A stretch of 64,000 bases of DNA from Sitta carolinensis (taxonomy: Eukaryota > Chordata > Aves > Passeriformes > Sittidae), in assembly GCA_032173965.1 (NCBI GenBank), contig JAVUNC010000019.1, positions 9,101,234 to 9,165,233 on the forward strand. The letters run 5' to 3'. Both the position numbers and the translations under genes were made by a program. Below, in pieces: positions 1 through 12,655 of the stretch (positions within the stretch are counted from its first letter, which is position 1; the number at the start of each line of letters is the position of its first letter). Under the pieces are notes generated by a model that was not told the origin of the DNA, searched no databases, and saw only the letters and a list, made by a program, of their open reading frames with translations.

Positions 1-1480
1 TCTACAATTTATTGTTGCTTGTGAAAAATATCCAGCAACATCCTGCTGCATTCCTGACACGATACCTGTCAGCACGTTCAAAGTGAAAAATCATCTTGGA
101 AAAAAAATATTGAAAGAAATTGGTATGCACCTTGTCAGGAAGAGGGTGAAGAAGTGAGCCAGCACAGTAAATATACACAAAAGTGGTTGTTATCAGAGTA
201 TTTCACCTTTTGCATTCCAGGGGTCATTGCACTGTATTTGCAGCATTAATACTGCAGGATTCCTGGATACAGCTGGTACCTGAAGTGAAAGTGGTTTTTC
301 TACTCTTCATGTATGTGAAAAACAAGTGCTTTCATTGAAACAATCAATTGGAAATAATTTAGGACAGTAAGAATTGCTGGTTATTAAAAAGAATTCTTCT
401 TCTCTCTCTGATTTGCAGTGTTGGACATTTCCCTGTGAAAGCATTCTTTATCAGACAGAAGTGAGGTGCTAATAGCAACAGAGATTTTCTGATCACAGTG
501 TATGGCTTGTTAACCCAAAGATTGCCTGAATTTATGATGGAGAAGAAGGCTCAGGGTCTGAGTCTTCAGATCTTCTTTTATCTATTCTGGTCGATTTGAA
601 AAGTCACATGCATTGTGCATGTTGAACATATTGAACAGGGCAACGTTCCCTCTTTAAGGGAAGAAGATGCTAACAGTATTTTAGGAGATGCCAGAAGGAC
701 TAAGATATCTCTTGATGAACAGGTATTTGAGGACATGAGGCTCTCTATTGATAGGCATTTACATAGAGTGGGGAATTATCATGATAATTTAGAATAAGCA
801 CAAGTAGCAATAGAATAGCATTTAGAATAAGCACAAAAGAAATAGGAGTGGTGGAGTTTCTTGAAGCCTTCCTTACCAGCTTGTCCCCCTACCTACTATC
901 GAAAATTCAGTGATTATAATTATAGCAAAATTATTATTGCTATATTAAATATATATTATTATCAAATATAGAAATATTTAATTATAGCAATTATAGCAAT
1001 ACTATGAATTACGCTTTTTATAGACAATTTGCTGAAATCATGTTACATTTTTGAAGACTGTGATAGTCTGGAGAAAAATGTTGAAGCTTAAGTTATTTAC
1101 AAACCATGAAAACCAAAGTACTGCTAGCTTCATATACTACATAAAAGACACTTCTAAAATTTTAGTTTAAAATTGCTTCCTAAAAAAATTATTAAGAACA
1201 ATTCCTATTATTTGTGGAACAGGAAAATTATTTGAATCTGTGGTGATCTCAGAGCACATTCTGACATCTAGTAGCTTTTAAGAAAAATAACAAAACCAGA
1301 AGTTTCACACTCAAGCATTCAAACATTTTAAAAGTTCTTGCTCTTTGTACACAAACTCTACTCACTGATAAGAAGATTACATAAAAAATAAAAAAAAAAG
1401 AAAAAAAGAAAGAGGATATTGAGCAAGCTGCCTGCTGAACAGCTTTTAGTTCTTCATGTAAGCAACATGATGCAAACATT
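1..1480. other. AT-rich non-coding sequence
   Basis: No exon, RNA gene or familiar repeat is visible. The stretch around 900-1010 is almost pure A/T with overlapping short motifs of the TTATAGCAA type. An A-rich run lies at about 1385-1412. Open frames here are short and their residue composition looks random. Confidence 0.6.
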
Positions 1481-2173
1481 TCAAATGCTACTTAGTTTGA
1501 GGGGGAAAGACATCAAGCACAAAAGGTCCATGTAAATCTTATCACTGCCAAGTTTAGGAAAATGAGGACAGCATGTAATTTTACAAGCAATGAAGGATTT
1601 CACTAGCAGCAGGACAGTTTGTAGATGGGTTGAAACACTTACATTGGATAGAAGAGACTTAAAATTTGCAAGTAGGGGAGAAAAAAAGATCTTCCCTAAT
1701 TTCATTCCCTTCCCCCTGAGGCTTCCCTTTTCTGGACTTTTCAGCCTCTTTTGCTCCAAGACCACTCCAAATGGGAGCAAGAGGGAAAGGAGGGCCTGTT
1801 TAATTAGCAGAGAGCACAGTGCCATCTTTCCCCACGCAGGAAGAGGCTCTCTCATGCTCCAGCACCCGTTCTCAGTTGGCTCAGCCATTTGTGAGATGCT
1901 TGCCAGGCTCTCCCCTAGGTGCTCTGAACAAATGCTGCAGCGCTCCAGGGGAACACTCGAAACGAATGGGGCCGGAGAACGTGCAGAACAATTTCTAGCA
2001 CTTTCCTCGGGAAAGCACTTTATTTTATCTGTTTCCATCTGAAAACAGCAAGAGATCCTTCCACCAGAAAAATATTCCTGTTGCATGAATTTCATTAGCA
2101 TAGCTAGGGAGCTCCAACTGGGTACCAAATGGTACGACTTATATCCACGTCTATATTTTCTGCCATATGTCAA
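1481..2173 (-). other. Longest open frame of the window (230 codons), probably not a gene
   Basis: The minus strand is open for 230 codons from an ATG near 2173 down to 1481. The plus strand is also open for 150 codons over 1590-2042. The predicted proteins show no domain, signal peptide or repeat that I recognise. The region is richer in G+C than its surroundings (about 1700-2000), which lowers stop-codon density and can produce long chance frames on both strands. No splice sites, Kozak context or polyadenylation signal supports a gene. It could equally be a conserved non-coding element; a TTTAATTAGC homeodomain-like core lies near 1800. Confidence 0.2.
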
Positions 2174-5100
2174 GGAATTGGCTGTATCTTGAGAACATTA
2201 TAGTTCTGGCTGATTCAGCACAGTGAACAATCCACAGCCAGGCATTCAGAAATGGGGGCTTTGGGCAGGGAATAAGGGTTTCCATGTCAGTCATTTTTAT
2301 TTGTAAAGGTAAAGAAAATCATTGGCTTATGAATGTCAGATCAAGTGAAGTTCCCGTATGATTTCTTACGCACCCAGGATGTTAAAAATACATCACCTGT
2401 TAGAGAAATGCACAATAACTCCACAAAAAAAAAAATATGTGGCTTCATTTGCAGACCTAAAAACTATTTTCTAACCATTCTCCATATACATAAGATTTAA
2501 ATTCATTTTGCTAACAAAATAATTTTAAAAAAAGAAAGATAGGGTTTATCCCTCCACAGCATATTATCTGTAATGTTTTCCCATGATAAAAGTATTTCCA
2601 TAGCTAGAGGTCTGAGATCTTTCTTTTTATAGCTCAGAGAAAGTGTGGAATTGCAAAACATATCCTAAATATTTATAAAATGGAGCAATGGCATGGAAAA
2701 TAAAACCCCAAAATCTTTTGAGTGCCTACTATGCTCATCTTTTGGTAAGTCAACATTTAGTACTTTACCTATGACAGCATCATAGGAAATGTTTCTGAGA
2801 AAATAAAGACACAAAAGATGAATTATAAGCCTCTACAGAATGATATCATATTAAAAGTGAGATTTAAGAACAATTTAAAGAAGCAGCTTTGGGTTCGGTA
2901 TCTAACGACCAGAAAAGTGAAATTCCCATAAAGCAGTTCTCTGTCACCATGGCAACCTTGCAAGGTAGCACAAAAGGGTTCATCTTTATGCAACGCAGTT
3001 TTATAAAATCTATCATCCTAAATGTGACAGCATGTAGGATCTTGTGGGTCTGCTGTGACACCACAATGCATAGGAGTTATTAAATATAACCAATGCCTCA
3101 TTTATTACCAGTCAAAGGAGCTACTTTTTAAATGCAAATGTTGAAAATTAAAATGAAGGGTTTAATCAGTAAAGATCCCCAACCTTAAATTACCATGGGG
3201 AGAGTAACAATATGGGCTTGCTGACATTGTGTTTTAAAATATTAACACTAAGATCTGTGCTTATTTTTGACAACTGTAACATGACCTTTAGAAGTAAAAG
3301 TAATAAAAACAGTATGACCACCATTTTTTTGAAATAAAACCCTGTAATCTCAAAGTATAAAAGATATACTAACGTGTGATTACAAAGGGGATTACAGTGC
3401 AACCTAGTGAGTATATCTTTAACAATTCACAAGGCACTGCTTTTTACCACATAAATATAATTTATTAAACCTGCTTGGGAGCAAGGTTACCTGGCAAAAC
3501 TGCAGCAGGTGTTCCAGGTTAATTTGATTCAAGTTATTCTCTGCAGAATGTCTAATTTTGAATGGATCTGCCTATTGATCTCTTGCTAAGATCAATAAAT
3601 TTTTTTCATCTCTGTGAACCACACAGGGAGAAGAAAGAAAGAAAAAAAGAAAGAGAAAGGCTTAAAATAGATTTCTTGCACAGAGGACGGTATCTCTCTT
3701 TTTTTCTTTTTCCCCAAATGTCATTCGTACTGTGAAAAATCATACAAACCAAAATCTAGAATGGAATTAAATTAAAGTGCACAAACTGTAATGAATCATA
3801 AACTTTGAAATACTGTGATGAGGTCTTATTTTTCCTAATGTTTGTGTGCATTTGTTTTTCATACAGCATGTATAAATCTAGAGGAAGATATTTTAAATGA
3901 CCTTTAGGGTGTCAGAACATGCACGATATTGGCTTAGTGAATGTAAAGAAAATTTACAAGTAACCTTCTTCCCATGAAATTGTACCATAAAATTAACATT
4001 TTCTTTTATTTTCCCTTATTAGGGTATAAGCCCATGAACTCAGGCATGGAGTCAGTAATAGAAATATATGCCCAGATGCAGCTTGGTTTCAAAGGTTTTG
4101 TTTGTAGGTTAGTGTGACTAACAGTCACGTCTCTAAAGCAAATGTGTTTGTATGTCACCACTACAATTCATATTCTTCAGGAATAACCAAGGTTTTGAGA
4201 ATAATTCAACTTGAGTTGAATTAAATGTGCTTTTCAAAAAAGTATAGAATAGTGTAGTCTTGATAAAGACAGAAACTGAAGTCAGAATTATCTGCAGTAC
4301 CATCTTCTCTTGTAAGAGCTTTTTGAATTCCAGGTGAATTCCCAAGGGAGGAAAAAAAATGCTCCAAATGCTGTGCCATGTGTCATAAGGAAAAGACAGC
4401 CCTTTTTCAGCTATCCTACACCTTTTCACAGGAGTCTGGTGACAGAAAAGAGACTACTAACACAGGTTAGCCAGCTGTCAGGACTCGGCACAGAGGGAGA
4501 GGAAGCCCTGATCTCACACGGCTGGCAGATAGACTCCCTGGCACCGCTTCAGGGGACTGTGCCACAAGGAAGGACCTTCCTCAAGAAGCACTGTCTCCCA
4601 TTAATCCTTTGATGGGGTAATGGGACACTGGAAGTTGCATCATTTTTCTTGAATACCTCTGAGGTGGCCTGAAATTTGACAGTGGCTGAATTAGATCCTT
4701 GCTGCTAGTTGAATTTATGGAACGGCATAAGTTTTCATAAAATAGACCCATTGGCTCTTTTGCCCTTTTCTTGCTGTCCAATTGCTTACATGAACAGAGA
4801 GTTTTATAAATGTGTGGCCAAGATCTCATTCCTCAATGTGATTATGAGCAATGGAAAAAAATCTTCAACCGAATGTAGAGAAAAATAGCATTAAAAAAAT
4901 TCTGTGACATCCAGAGCCTTCCAGCCTTTCAAAGACAGCACCTTGAAGTGGGTATTGCTGCTGACCTGCCTTTATAATGCCATGCCTAGGATTTCATATT
5001 GAAGCAGTTGCAAATTAATCAGAGTTGCTGGTCCTCCCCCAGAGCAAAATTGAATGGGGGGCAGATCAATGTCAAATATAGCGACTTGGCTTTAGAATGA

Positions 5101-5542
5101 AAGCCCCAAAGCATATTTTGTTATTCCTATGCCTTAAGATCAAACAATTCAGACACCAAAACCACATATTTCTTCTTATAAAAATAGTTTCTTTAAAAAC
5201 AAAGATTATTCATCCAAAGTGTAATAGAGGTTTATAGTTTGCAGCAACCAAAACCAGAATGTTTAAAATCTACTTAGCACATCTATGCTTTTCCTTGCAT
5301 CATACAATAGTCATGCTTGATTGACTACAACTTTTTTCAGTAAGAGAACATGATGAAAAACAGAATCAATGGTCAGATGAGTCTGAGCAATTTTATCTCA
5401 AGTACAGCATATCCCCAGCTCTGAAAGCAGTTTTTCCTGTGTATTGCTCATATTAAAACTGCATCTTAGATAACATAGTGTTGTATCCTCATCTGTGCTC
5501 TAATTTTAATACAATAATTAACACTAACTGCTTTCCCAGATT
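2174..5542. other. Unrecognised non-coding sequence
   Basis: Nothing identifiable was seen on either strand. Small purine-rich or pyrimidine-rich runs occur near 3630-3660 and 3697-3715. Short frames at 4133-4829 look like chance. Confidence 0.55.
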
Positions 5543-5562
5543 AAAAAAAAAAAAAAAAAAAA
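5543..5562. repeat. A20 homopolymer
   Basis: An uninterrupted run of 20 A. No polyadenylation signal or processed-gene sequence precedes it, so it reads as a simple repeat. Confidence 0.9.
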
Positions 5563-8500
5563 GTTTAAATCATTCTTTAAAATTTCTGTAAGATGTATGA
5601 CTTTAAATCATCAAAAATAGAAAGGCTGAACTGCAAACCTCATTTTAGTGAAGAAGAATTTGCCATAGGCTTCAGTCAGGATGGGATATTGCCCTTCTGG
5701 ACCTTAACTAATAAACAAGTCCACATCCAAATTATTAATTAAAAGTAGACTTAAGTTTACTCCATAAAGTTCAGAGAGAAAAAATGTCAATATATTTAGA
5801 GTTTTGATGTGTCTGAGTAATCTGACTTCAAATTGATTAATTCAATTAAAAGCTTCAAAAAGGAATTTATATAAACACAAAATTAGTGACTGATTTTTAC
5901 ACTGTTCAATCTACTGCTTTTTCCCACTGATAATAATATATGCATTTATTATAAATATTTAACCCCCCTACACTTTTATAAATTATACCACAAATTAAAG
6001 TGCATTTTAATGACATAATCTGCTGTAGTCCAAAGCCTTAAAGGCTTCCATTGAAGCCCAAAGTCCTTCAGCACCTATTGACTACTTCAAGACATAGATT
6101 GAGGGATGTGCATTTTCATTTCCTAGAAGCAGAGAACAAAGAATGTACAAGAGTGTCGGATCACGGCCAAGCAGTACTGCAAATAAAAAAAAAAAATAAA
6201 AAAGAAGCAATATTGAATCAATAATAATATTAGCCATATTGATGACCCTTTTCATTACTATAATTCTGAACACAAAACAAATTTCTACCACATCAGCTTG
6301 CCAATAATATCTGTGGGCTGCATGAAGGTGAGCAGGTGGGGCCTTTTTCCATTTTCCTACGAGTAATTCAATTGTAAGAGCAGCACTCTCAATTTACCAC
6401 ATAAGCAAATTAGTAGCTTGTTTCATGGCAGAATATTGGCTTTTCTAGAGTTATATCCAATTCCTTTACAGTAAATAATACCACTGTCTACTCTCATATT
6501 TAGAGCAATTAGTTGTTCATACCAAGGGATGGACTATGAAAACTTTTCTCACTGTGAAGAAACCACTGCTCGCATATCTGCATCACGAAACTGCTCTGCC
6601 AGCTGGGAATTCACCACAGAGGAATTCACCACTGGTGCCCTCCAGCATCTTCTGCCTGTTGAGGACTCCTCAGCAGAAAGGTGCCTTTTGAAATTAGTGG
6701 TCCACCCTTGACAGTCTCTTTCATCTCTTGACCACACTAGGCTTTCCACAATGGACAGATCTTCTCCTGCACTTCCAGCCCCACTCTCTTGGACTTCAGG
6801 CTTGTTCTGCTTGGCAACTGGCAGTAGCTACAGAAAAATCTGTCTCCAGACTTATTTTTTGAGCTACTTTAAAATAAAATTATTTGAGATAATAGAATTC
6901 AAAATAACAAACAAAAGCTACACATTGCCAAAAAACACCGCATGACAGCGGACACAGGTGTGCCTTCTTAATGTTGTCATGTTGGAATGCCAAAACTGAG
7001 ACGTGTGCACATTCCTAACACAGATTTTGATAAACACTCTTTAGATCTCACAACTTTTACTCAGCAACCTCACAGTTTTCACTCTTGCAGTACTAAACTT
7101 CCCACAGTACCCAAAGGCACTTCATGTTTCCCCCTTCTACTGCAGAACAAGCCTGTGCACTCCGGTGGGCAGGATTTCTCCAGCCCTTTGGTTACATCTC
7201 TATTAGCATTTGAAGGCTTAGGTCCCCTTTGTAGAGCTGGCCTTCAATATGAAAGGTTTTATTTTTTTTTTTCCTGCAAAATTAATGGTAAGAAAGATTG
7301 ACTGTCTCTGGATGTATAATTCAATTTGAAGTATCTGAAAAATGTTACCGAAAATCACCTCTATTTGCCAAAAGCTGACAAGCTATTTGCACAAAACCAT
7401 GGAAAGAATTCTGGGAGATGTCAATAATGAATAGGTTAAATGTTCTCAAGCTTGATAACTAAAGGGAGTTTGCTGATAAATTTTAAATGCATTCAGTATG
7501 CTCTAGAGTCACTTTATATAGCTATTGCTCCTGGATTTATAAAAAAACCCCAGTAGTTCTGAAAAAGTGCTACTTTTGTTTTGGATTATTTGACATTTTA
7601 ATGCACATAAGTAATGACTGAGTGTATGTAATGTCTCTTATGTATGTAGTGTAATGTATGTAATGTATGTTATTTCTTCATAAAAAATTTTGAGGTAAGA
7701 AATAGTGAAGGTTTTGGGGCTTCTTTCCTTTTTCCATATTTAAATATAAAAAAAAATTTAAAAAATCAACACATTTCTTTAGGGCAAAAACAAATATTTG
7801 GGCACCATATTCAAGCACATTACTAAATAATAACATATATCCTACCTATTTGTGTCTCTTTATTCTATTTTCTTATACAGTTATATTTCACATTAGACTT
7901 GAAGCATTTTTGCTTCGAGGTCTTTTAAACTATAATAATAATGTGGTTATGGAATAGGCATCTAGAATACTTAATAGCACATGTAAAAGTCAGGTATTTT
8001 TCCTAGTTTTAAAAAGCTATAACTAAATGTCCACGTTCTGGAGAATCAGAGGTTATTTGATGTATTTATCTTTATTTAAGGTTTAGATACACAAAACATA
8101 ATAGAAATTTTAGTAAAAATGGACAGATCTATTTACATGTCATTGGTAAAAAAGCTGAAAAATAAAACTGTTTGCTGATTTCAGAGGCAAAATAATTTCT
8201 GCTCTCTTATGCCTTTTATTGCTTCTTTCTTCCTTCTTTTGCCACCACTGTCACCTCCTTGATTATGTGAGAGCACTCTGCTACTTAGTTTTGCCCCTGG
8301 ACCTAATCTGGTTAGGCAAATATTATAGACCTCTGCATAAGACCCAGAGGTCTTGGGACTTTGCCTTCATTAACCTTCCTCTCAATATAGATCTGCTTCA
8401 CAATATCCTTCTCCTCAACTGGTCTTAAGTCATCCATGCTAAAGTACACACAGCTCTTTTTAATTCACTGTATTTGCAAAGATTATTTGCTGATGTACAG

Positions 8501-9790
8501 GTAATGATCAAATCAAGTCTATAGCCTAAATATTTAATATTACTTTCAGAGATAGGAATTAAAGTACGGTAATGAGGGGAGGAGAATGGAGGAAGGAAGC
8601 CTTTCTCTCTCAAAAAATGTTGTCATGAACTTAATATTAAGTAATTTTGTTATCAAGTCAATTATGAAAATTGAAGATATGGAAGCGTTGGAGTTGAAGA
8701 GCCTTTGACAGAAATGTAGCATTGTTGAATTCTGATCACACATCAAAAGTGACAGATATGATAAGCAGGGTTCTTCTTTTTAAAGACTAAATGAACATCC
8801 AGAGAGCTTGAACAAGGCACATCTTCCAGGTCTCTCAGGCAGTTTTCTCTACACTCTCAAGCCAAGCCAGGACCAAGGATTGCCAGGTCTGGGTTTTCCA
8901 CTTCTAAATTTGATCCACTCCCACAGCAACCACTCTTTCACCTTCCCATTCTTGTAATCTTCTCCCTTTCCTGGCCCTTGGAATATAAGAAAAGAAGTGG
9001 ATGTGTGGTTGGTTTTATTAAAGGTTTTTTGGGTGCCTACTGAGTATTGGAACAGTTGGTCCTAGGAGAAAATGCTTGGCAGGAAATAGCTGTGGTATCT
9101 TAAAAATTTGGGAGCAGTTACTTTACCTTCCTCCTAGCAACAGGGAGACACAGTAGGAGAAAAGAATAGAACAATAAAATCTTTTATGCCTGTACTTCTA
9201 TGGCTCTTCAGAACCTTCCTGCCTTCTTTGAGACTTCACAAACACAGGTAGTTTTCAAATCTGTCTAGAACCAGGTTTAAATGTCATGACACTGAAGTTT
9301 CCCCACATTGTTGTCTACTTAATGCCTTAGTTTTTCAGGGAAAAGTTTTTTGAATACAATAACCCAGAACAACCTGCTCTGACTGCTTTGTGCCAGAAGT
9401 CATTGTCCTCCCACGATGCAAGCATCTCACAGATGCTACAGGTATTTATTTAGCAAAGTGCTTCACAAAAGAATGCTAAATGTTCACACTATAAGGAAAA
9501 ACACTGTCTTTCAAGAAAATAGGAGAGACAAGAGATGCATCAAGTTTTAGTAAAGTTCTTGTCAGCTTTACTTACCCTTTTTGTATTCTCTGAGCTTTCC
9601 ACTTAGCATAAAGAAAAAAAAAAAACTCTTTCTTGCAGTCTATATTCACACTACTGCCTTGATCATAGGAAGACTGAACACCTTCAGTGCACGATAATTA
9701 AGTGCACTTGTAATCCAATTAGTATTTCATTGGTCTCCACACATGCAGTGGCTTTGTTCTTAGACCACAGAAACCCTGTTTATTCCTCAT
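5563..9790. other. Unrecognised non-coding sequence
   Basis: No gene is seen. At about 7620-7672 there is an imperfect simple repeat of TGTATGTAA-like units. A short hairpin lies at about 7898-7918 (GAAGCATTTTTGCTTC). Open frames at 6529-7301 do not resemble known proteins. Confidence 0.55.
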
Positions 9791-9902
9791 TAAAAAAAAA
9801 AAAACAAAACGACAAACAAAACGACAAACAACAAACCCTAAAAAACAACCCCAAAACCAAAACACAGCAGCAGAATAAACAGCCCAAATGCAACTTGCAC
9901 AG

Positions 9903-9929
<27 letters not shown>
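9791..9929. repeat. A-rich low-complexity tract ending in A24
   Basis: A-rich sequence with ACAAA/ACGAC-type units runs from 9791 to about 9870, followed by 24 consecutive A at 9906-9929. The two opposing frames of about 75 codons across it are translations of low complexity (poly-Lys on one strand, poly-Phe on the other) and are not genes. Confidence 0.85.
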
Positions 9930-9934
<5 letters not shown>

Positions 9935-12005
9935 AATACACACCTATCAACAACATTTAACATTTCTCCTCTTTCTCTTTCTTTCTTGCTTTGTGATACT
10001 GCTGATAAACTTCTTCTAAACCATCCCAGACTGACACTAATGTCTGCTTGGTTTCATTCCTAATGCCTGTTTACAGACAAACCCACTACAATAAGCTCAA
10101 ACACTGAAGCAGTCAGAGGTGATACACGTAGAGTTACTAAACCCAAATTCAGACTTTGAATCAGACACATTCTGATAATGTAATGGAGGAATGGAAAGAT
10201 ATTTGGGTTTTTTTTTTTTTTTTGCAAATAACATGCCTGACCACATCAACAGTTATGACCACACTTCAGTGATACTCAAACATCTGCTGAAACTGTCAGC
10301 AGATGCCCCACAGGCAAAGCAGGAATTGAGAACCGTATTCTGAGGTACAGAAAGTTCATGCTTTAACTGCCAATTAGGTTTTCCTCAGTCCTTCAGCATA
10401 ATGACAGACATTGGGCAGCCATGAACACATCAAGGCTTCATCAGTTCTCCTGCTAAACAATCTCTCTTGTAAACAGCTGCAACACAAGATGAGAATAAAT
10501 ATAAAATATATTGCAAATGTAAAGGAAAAAGAGATCGTGTGGTTCTTTTCTCCATGTACTCATTTATGCAAATTTGAATATTATAATCCAACATAAATTA
10601 TACAAAATGACCTAATTATAACTGCTGGAGGGTCTAGGGTAGTTTTTTTGAATGGCATTTTTACGTTTTGTTTCACTTTTTGCTGTCAATTCCTCCGTAT
10701 CAGCCTTCAGACATACGATAGCATCCTCATAGTGACATTTCAATATGCCCTGCTCTCAAACACTCCCCAGAAATTAATTGTCTGAGAATACCAGATGCTG
10801 CCAGTTCTGAGGGATGACACTAAGACCAAGAAGGAAGCTGCTCAGAGAATTTCTGAAGTGCCCACACTCACTGTGCAGCAGCACAGGAGGAGCCAGGGGC
10901 GTGGATTTGCCATGTATTTGAAGCCTGTTCCTCTGTAACATACCGGGATGGCTTGAGCAGAACCCAAAGACATGGAAAAATAGCACCCAGCTTTTCCTTA
11001 TCTGAATCCCACTTCTCAACCTGAATCAGAATTCCTGATCCCACTGCCCCATGGCCTTGCCCCACAGAGTAAGTTCTATACTGATGGCTGTATAAGTCAT
11101 TAAGGACACAGAGGCAGATAAGAAAACAAGGACAGATGTTCCAAAAGAGAGGCCTCCTCTTAGCTACACGTAGAGATGCTTCCATAATATATATTAATAA
11201 TTAATGCATCAAAGAATAAGGACAAAAATTCTAGGAGAGACCTTTTTCCCCATCTAAATGAGTACGATTTTTAATTTTTCCCAGTGACCCATATTTCAGC
11301 TGCTTGTACATATATTTGACCCATTGTATTAATAAATTATCAAACAATAAGATGTTAATAACCCAGAGGCTGCAAAGTCTACAAGGTGTGTAACTTAACA
11401 CCAGTAATGAGGCATAGAAGGTAAACCTCAAAAATTGTCTTTCCTCCTCCTCCCTGATAGTCAACCTGTATTACCAGGGAAAGGTTTGTAATATTTTTGA
11501 ACCAGAAATATTCTAACTCCATTGAATTAAATAACACCTTAACATTTTTCATATATTCTGGGAGAAATGACATAGTCCCATTTGTCTCCTTGAATTTTAG
11601 CAAATAACAGGATCTTTTCCTGGCTACAGTAGAATTGAACATTAAGAAAGTGTTTGAAGTCTTCATGAATAAAGATAATTCTGATGTAGAATAATAATAA
11701 GTCCTTCAATAAAGTAGCCTATGATTCCATCCTCTCCTTTTGTGTGAGCATATTGTAACTAAAGAAGATTACTTAACTCAGTGATTATAAATTTGAATGG
11801 TGAGGTTCAAAGAGAAACTAAATATTAGAACACTGACTTGAGTCTTTAAATTAAAAGACTCTGGGTCTTATATGTTTGAATCTTTCTTCTCTATAGTTCA
11901 GAGCACTCTTATGGGGCTGTGCTACTCTCTAGTTTATAGCATTTTCTCGATTAGATCACAATTTCTATTCCTCATTTAATTTGCCAGCTTTGTATAAATA
12001 TTTTC
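9930..12005. other. Unrecognised non-coding sequence
   Basis: A T16 run lies at 10208-10223. A slightly GC-richer patch at about 10780-11070 has minus-strand frames of 81 and 105 codons that match nothing I recognise. No repeat family was identified. Confidence 0.5.
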
Positions 12006-12009
12006 CCTG

Positions 12010-12017
12010 TATAAAAG
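12010..12017 (+). promoter_or_regulatory. TATA box candidate upstream of a splice donor
   Basis: The string TATAAAAG at 12010-12017 matches the strong TATA consensus and is followed by GGC. A start of transcription about 30 bp downstream would fall near 12040. From there the sequence runs to CAAG|GTAAGC, a near-consensus splice donor with GT at 12111-12112. This is the arrangement of a short first exon. No CpG-rich region is present, so if real it would be a tissue-specific, TATA-type promoter. TATA-like strings are common in AT-rich DNA, so confidence is low. Confidence 0.25.
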
Positions 12018-12039
12018 GGCAGATATGAACAGCTCCAGC

Positions 12040-12110
12040 TTTGCTGCACAAATAATCCACGACAATGGTTTGCCCAGGTTTATCTGCTGTAGCAGTCACT
12101 GTATGACAAG
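12040..12110 (+). other. Candidate short non-coding first exon
   Basis: About 70 bp lie between the expected start site of the TATA box at 12010 and the donor CAAG|GTAAGC. An ATG at 12065 opens only 13 codons (MVCPGLSAVAVTV) before a stop, so any transcript would be non-coding here or start translating later. The boundaries are inferred and there is no expression evidence. Confidence 0.2.
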
Positions 12111-12567
12111 GTAAGCTCATTTCTTACAGTGTGACTTGAAGAACTCCAAAACCTATTGTAAATGTGTTATGAGAACCTGTATAAAATAAGAATACTGAAA
12201 AGCATAACGCTCCTGAATATGAGATTAACAGCAGTACTCAATTCAAAGTATTCAAAATAAATAACCACAGCAAAATACTGAAGTTTGAGGAGGATTAACC
12301 TTCTTTGATTCACGCTTCCATATGTGTTGGAGGTTTTCCCATGAAGGTGTTTGAGTTTTCATGTTACATCCTGGCTCAAGGGAATGCTTTGAATGTTTTT
12401 TCCAGTTAGACTGTAAGGGCTGGACTTGAGGGAGCTCATTGACACATAATTCCATCTACACAAGAAACAGATAAAAGTGTCACTAATAAGGCAAAACTGG
12501 TGTGGCTCTTTTAATGTCTGACAGTTTTCTTATATGTTACCACAGTAATTTTTCTGTTCTGTGTGAT
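12111..12567. other. Unrecognised non-coding sequence
   Basis: No gene or repeat recognised between the exon candidate and the ancient repeat relic. Confidence 0.5.
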
Positions 12568-12655
12568 TCATAGGCTTCAAGGCCAGAAAGGTTGTTTTTG
12601 ATTATCTAGTCTCATTTCCTGCATAATACAAATTACAGGCTCTCAGCTAGTACAT
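12568..12655 (-). mobile_element. Relic of an ancient CR1-type retroposon 3' end
   Basis: The segment contains AAGGCCAGAAAGG, then GATTATCTAGTCTCATTTCC, then CTGCATAATACA. In this order these match the reverse complement of the 3' region of old CR1-type elements common in turtles, crocodilians and birds (canonical form: a GGAAGGGACC-type block, then GATCATCTAGTC, then a block ending GACCTCCTG). The copy is highly diverged and short, as expected for an insertion that predates modern birds. Identification is by remembered pattern. Confidence 0.55.
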
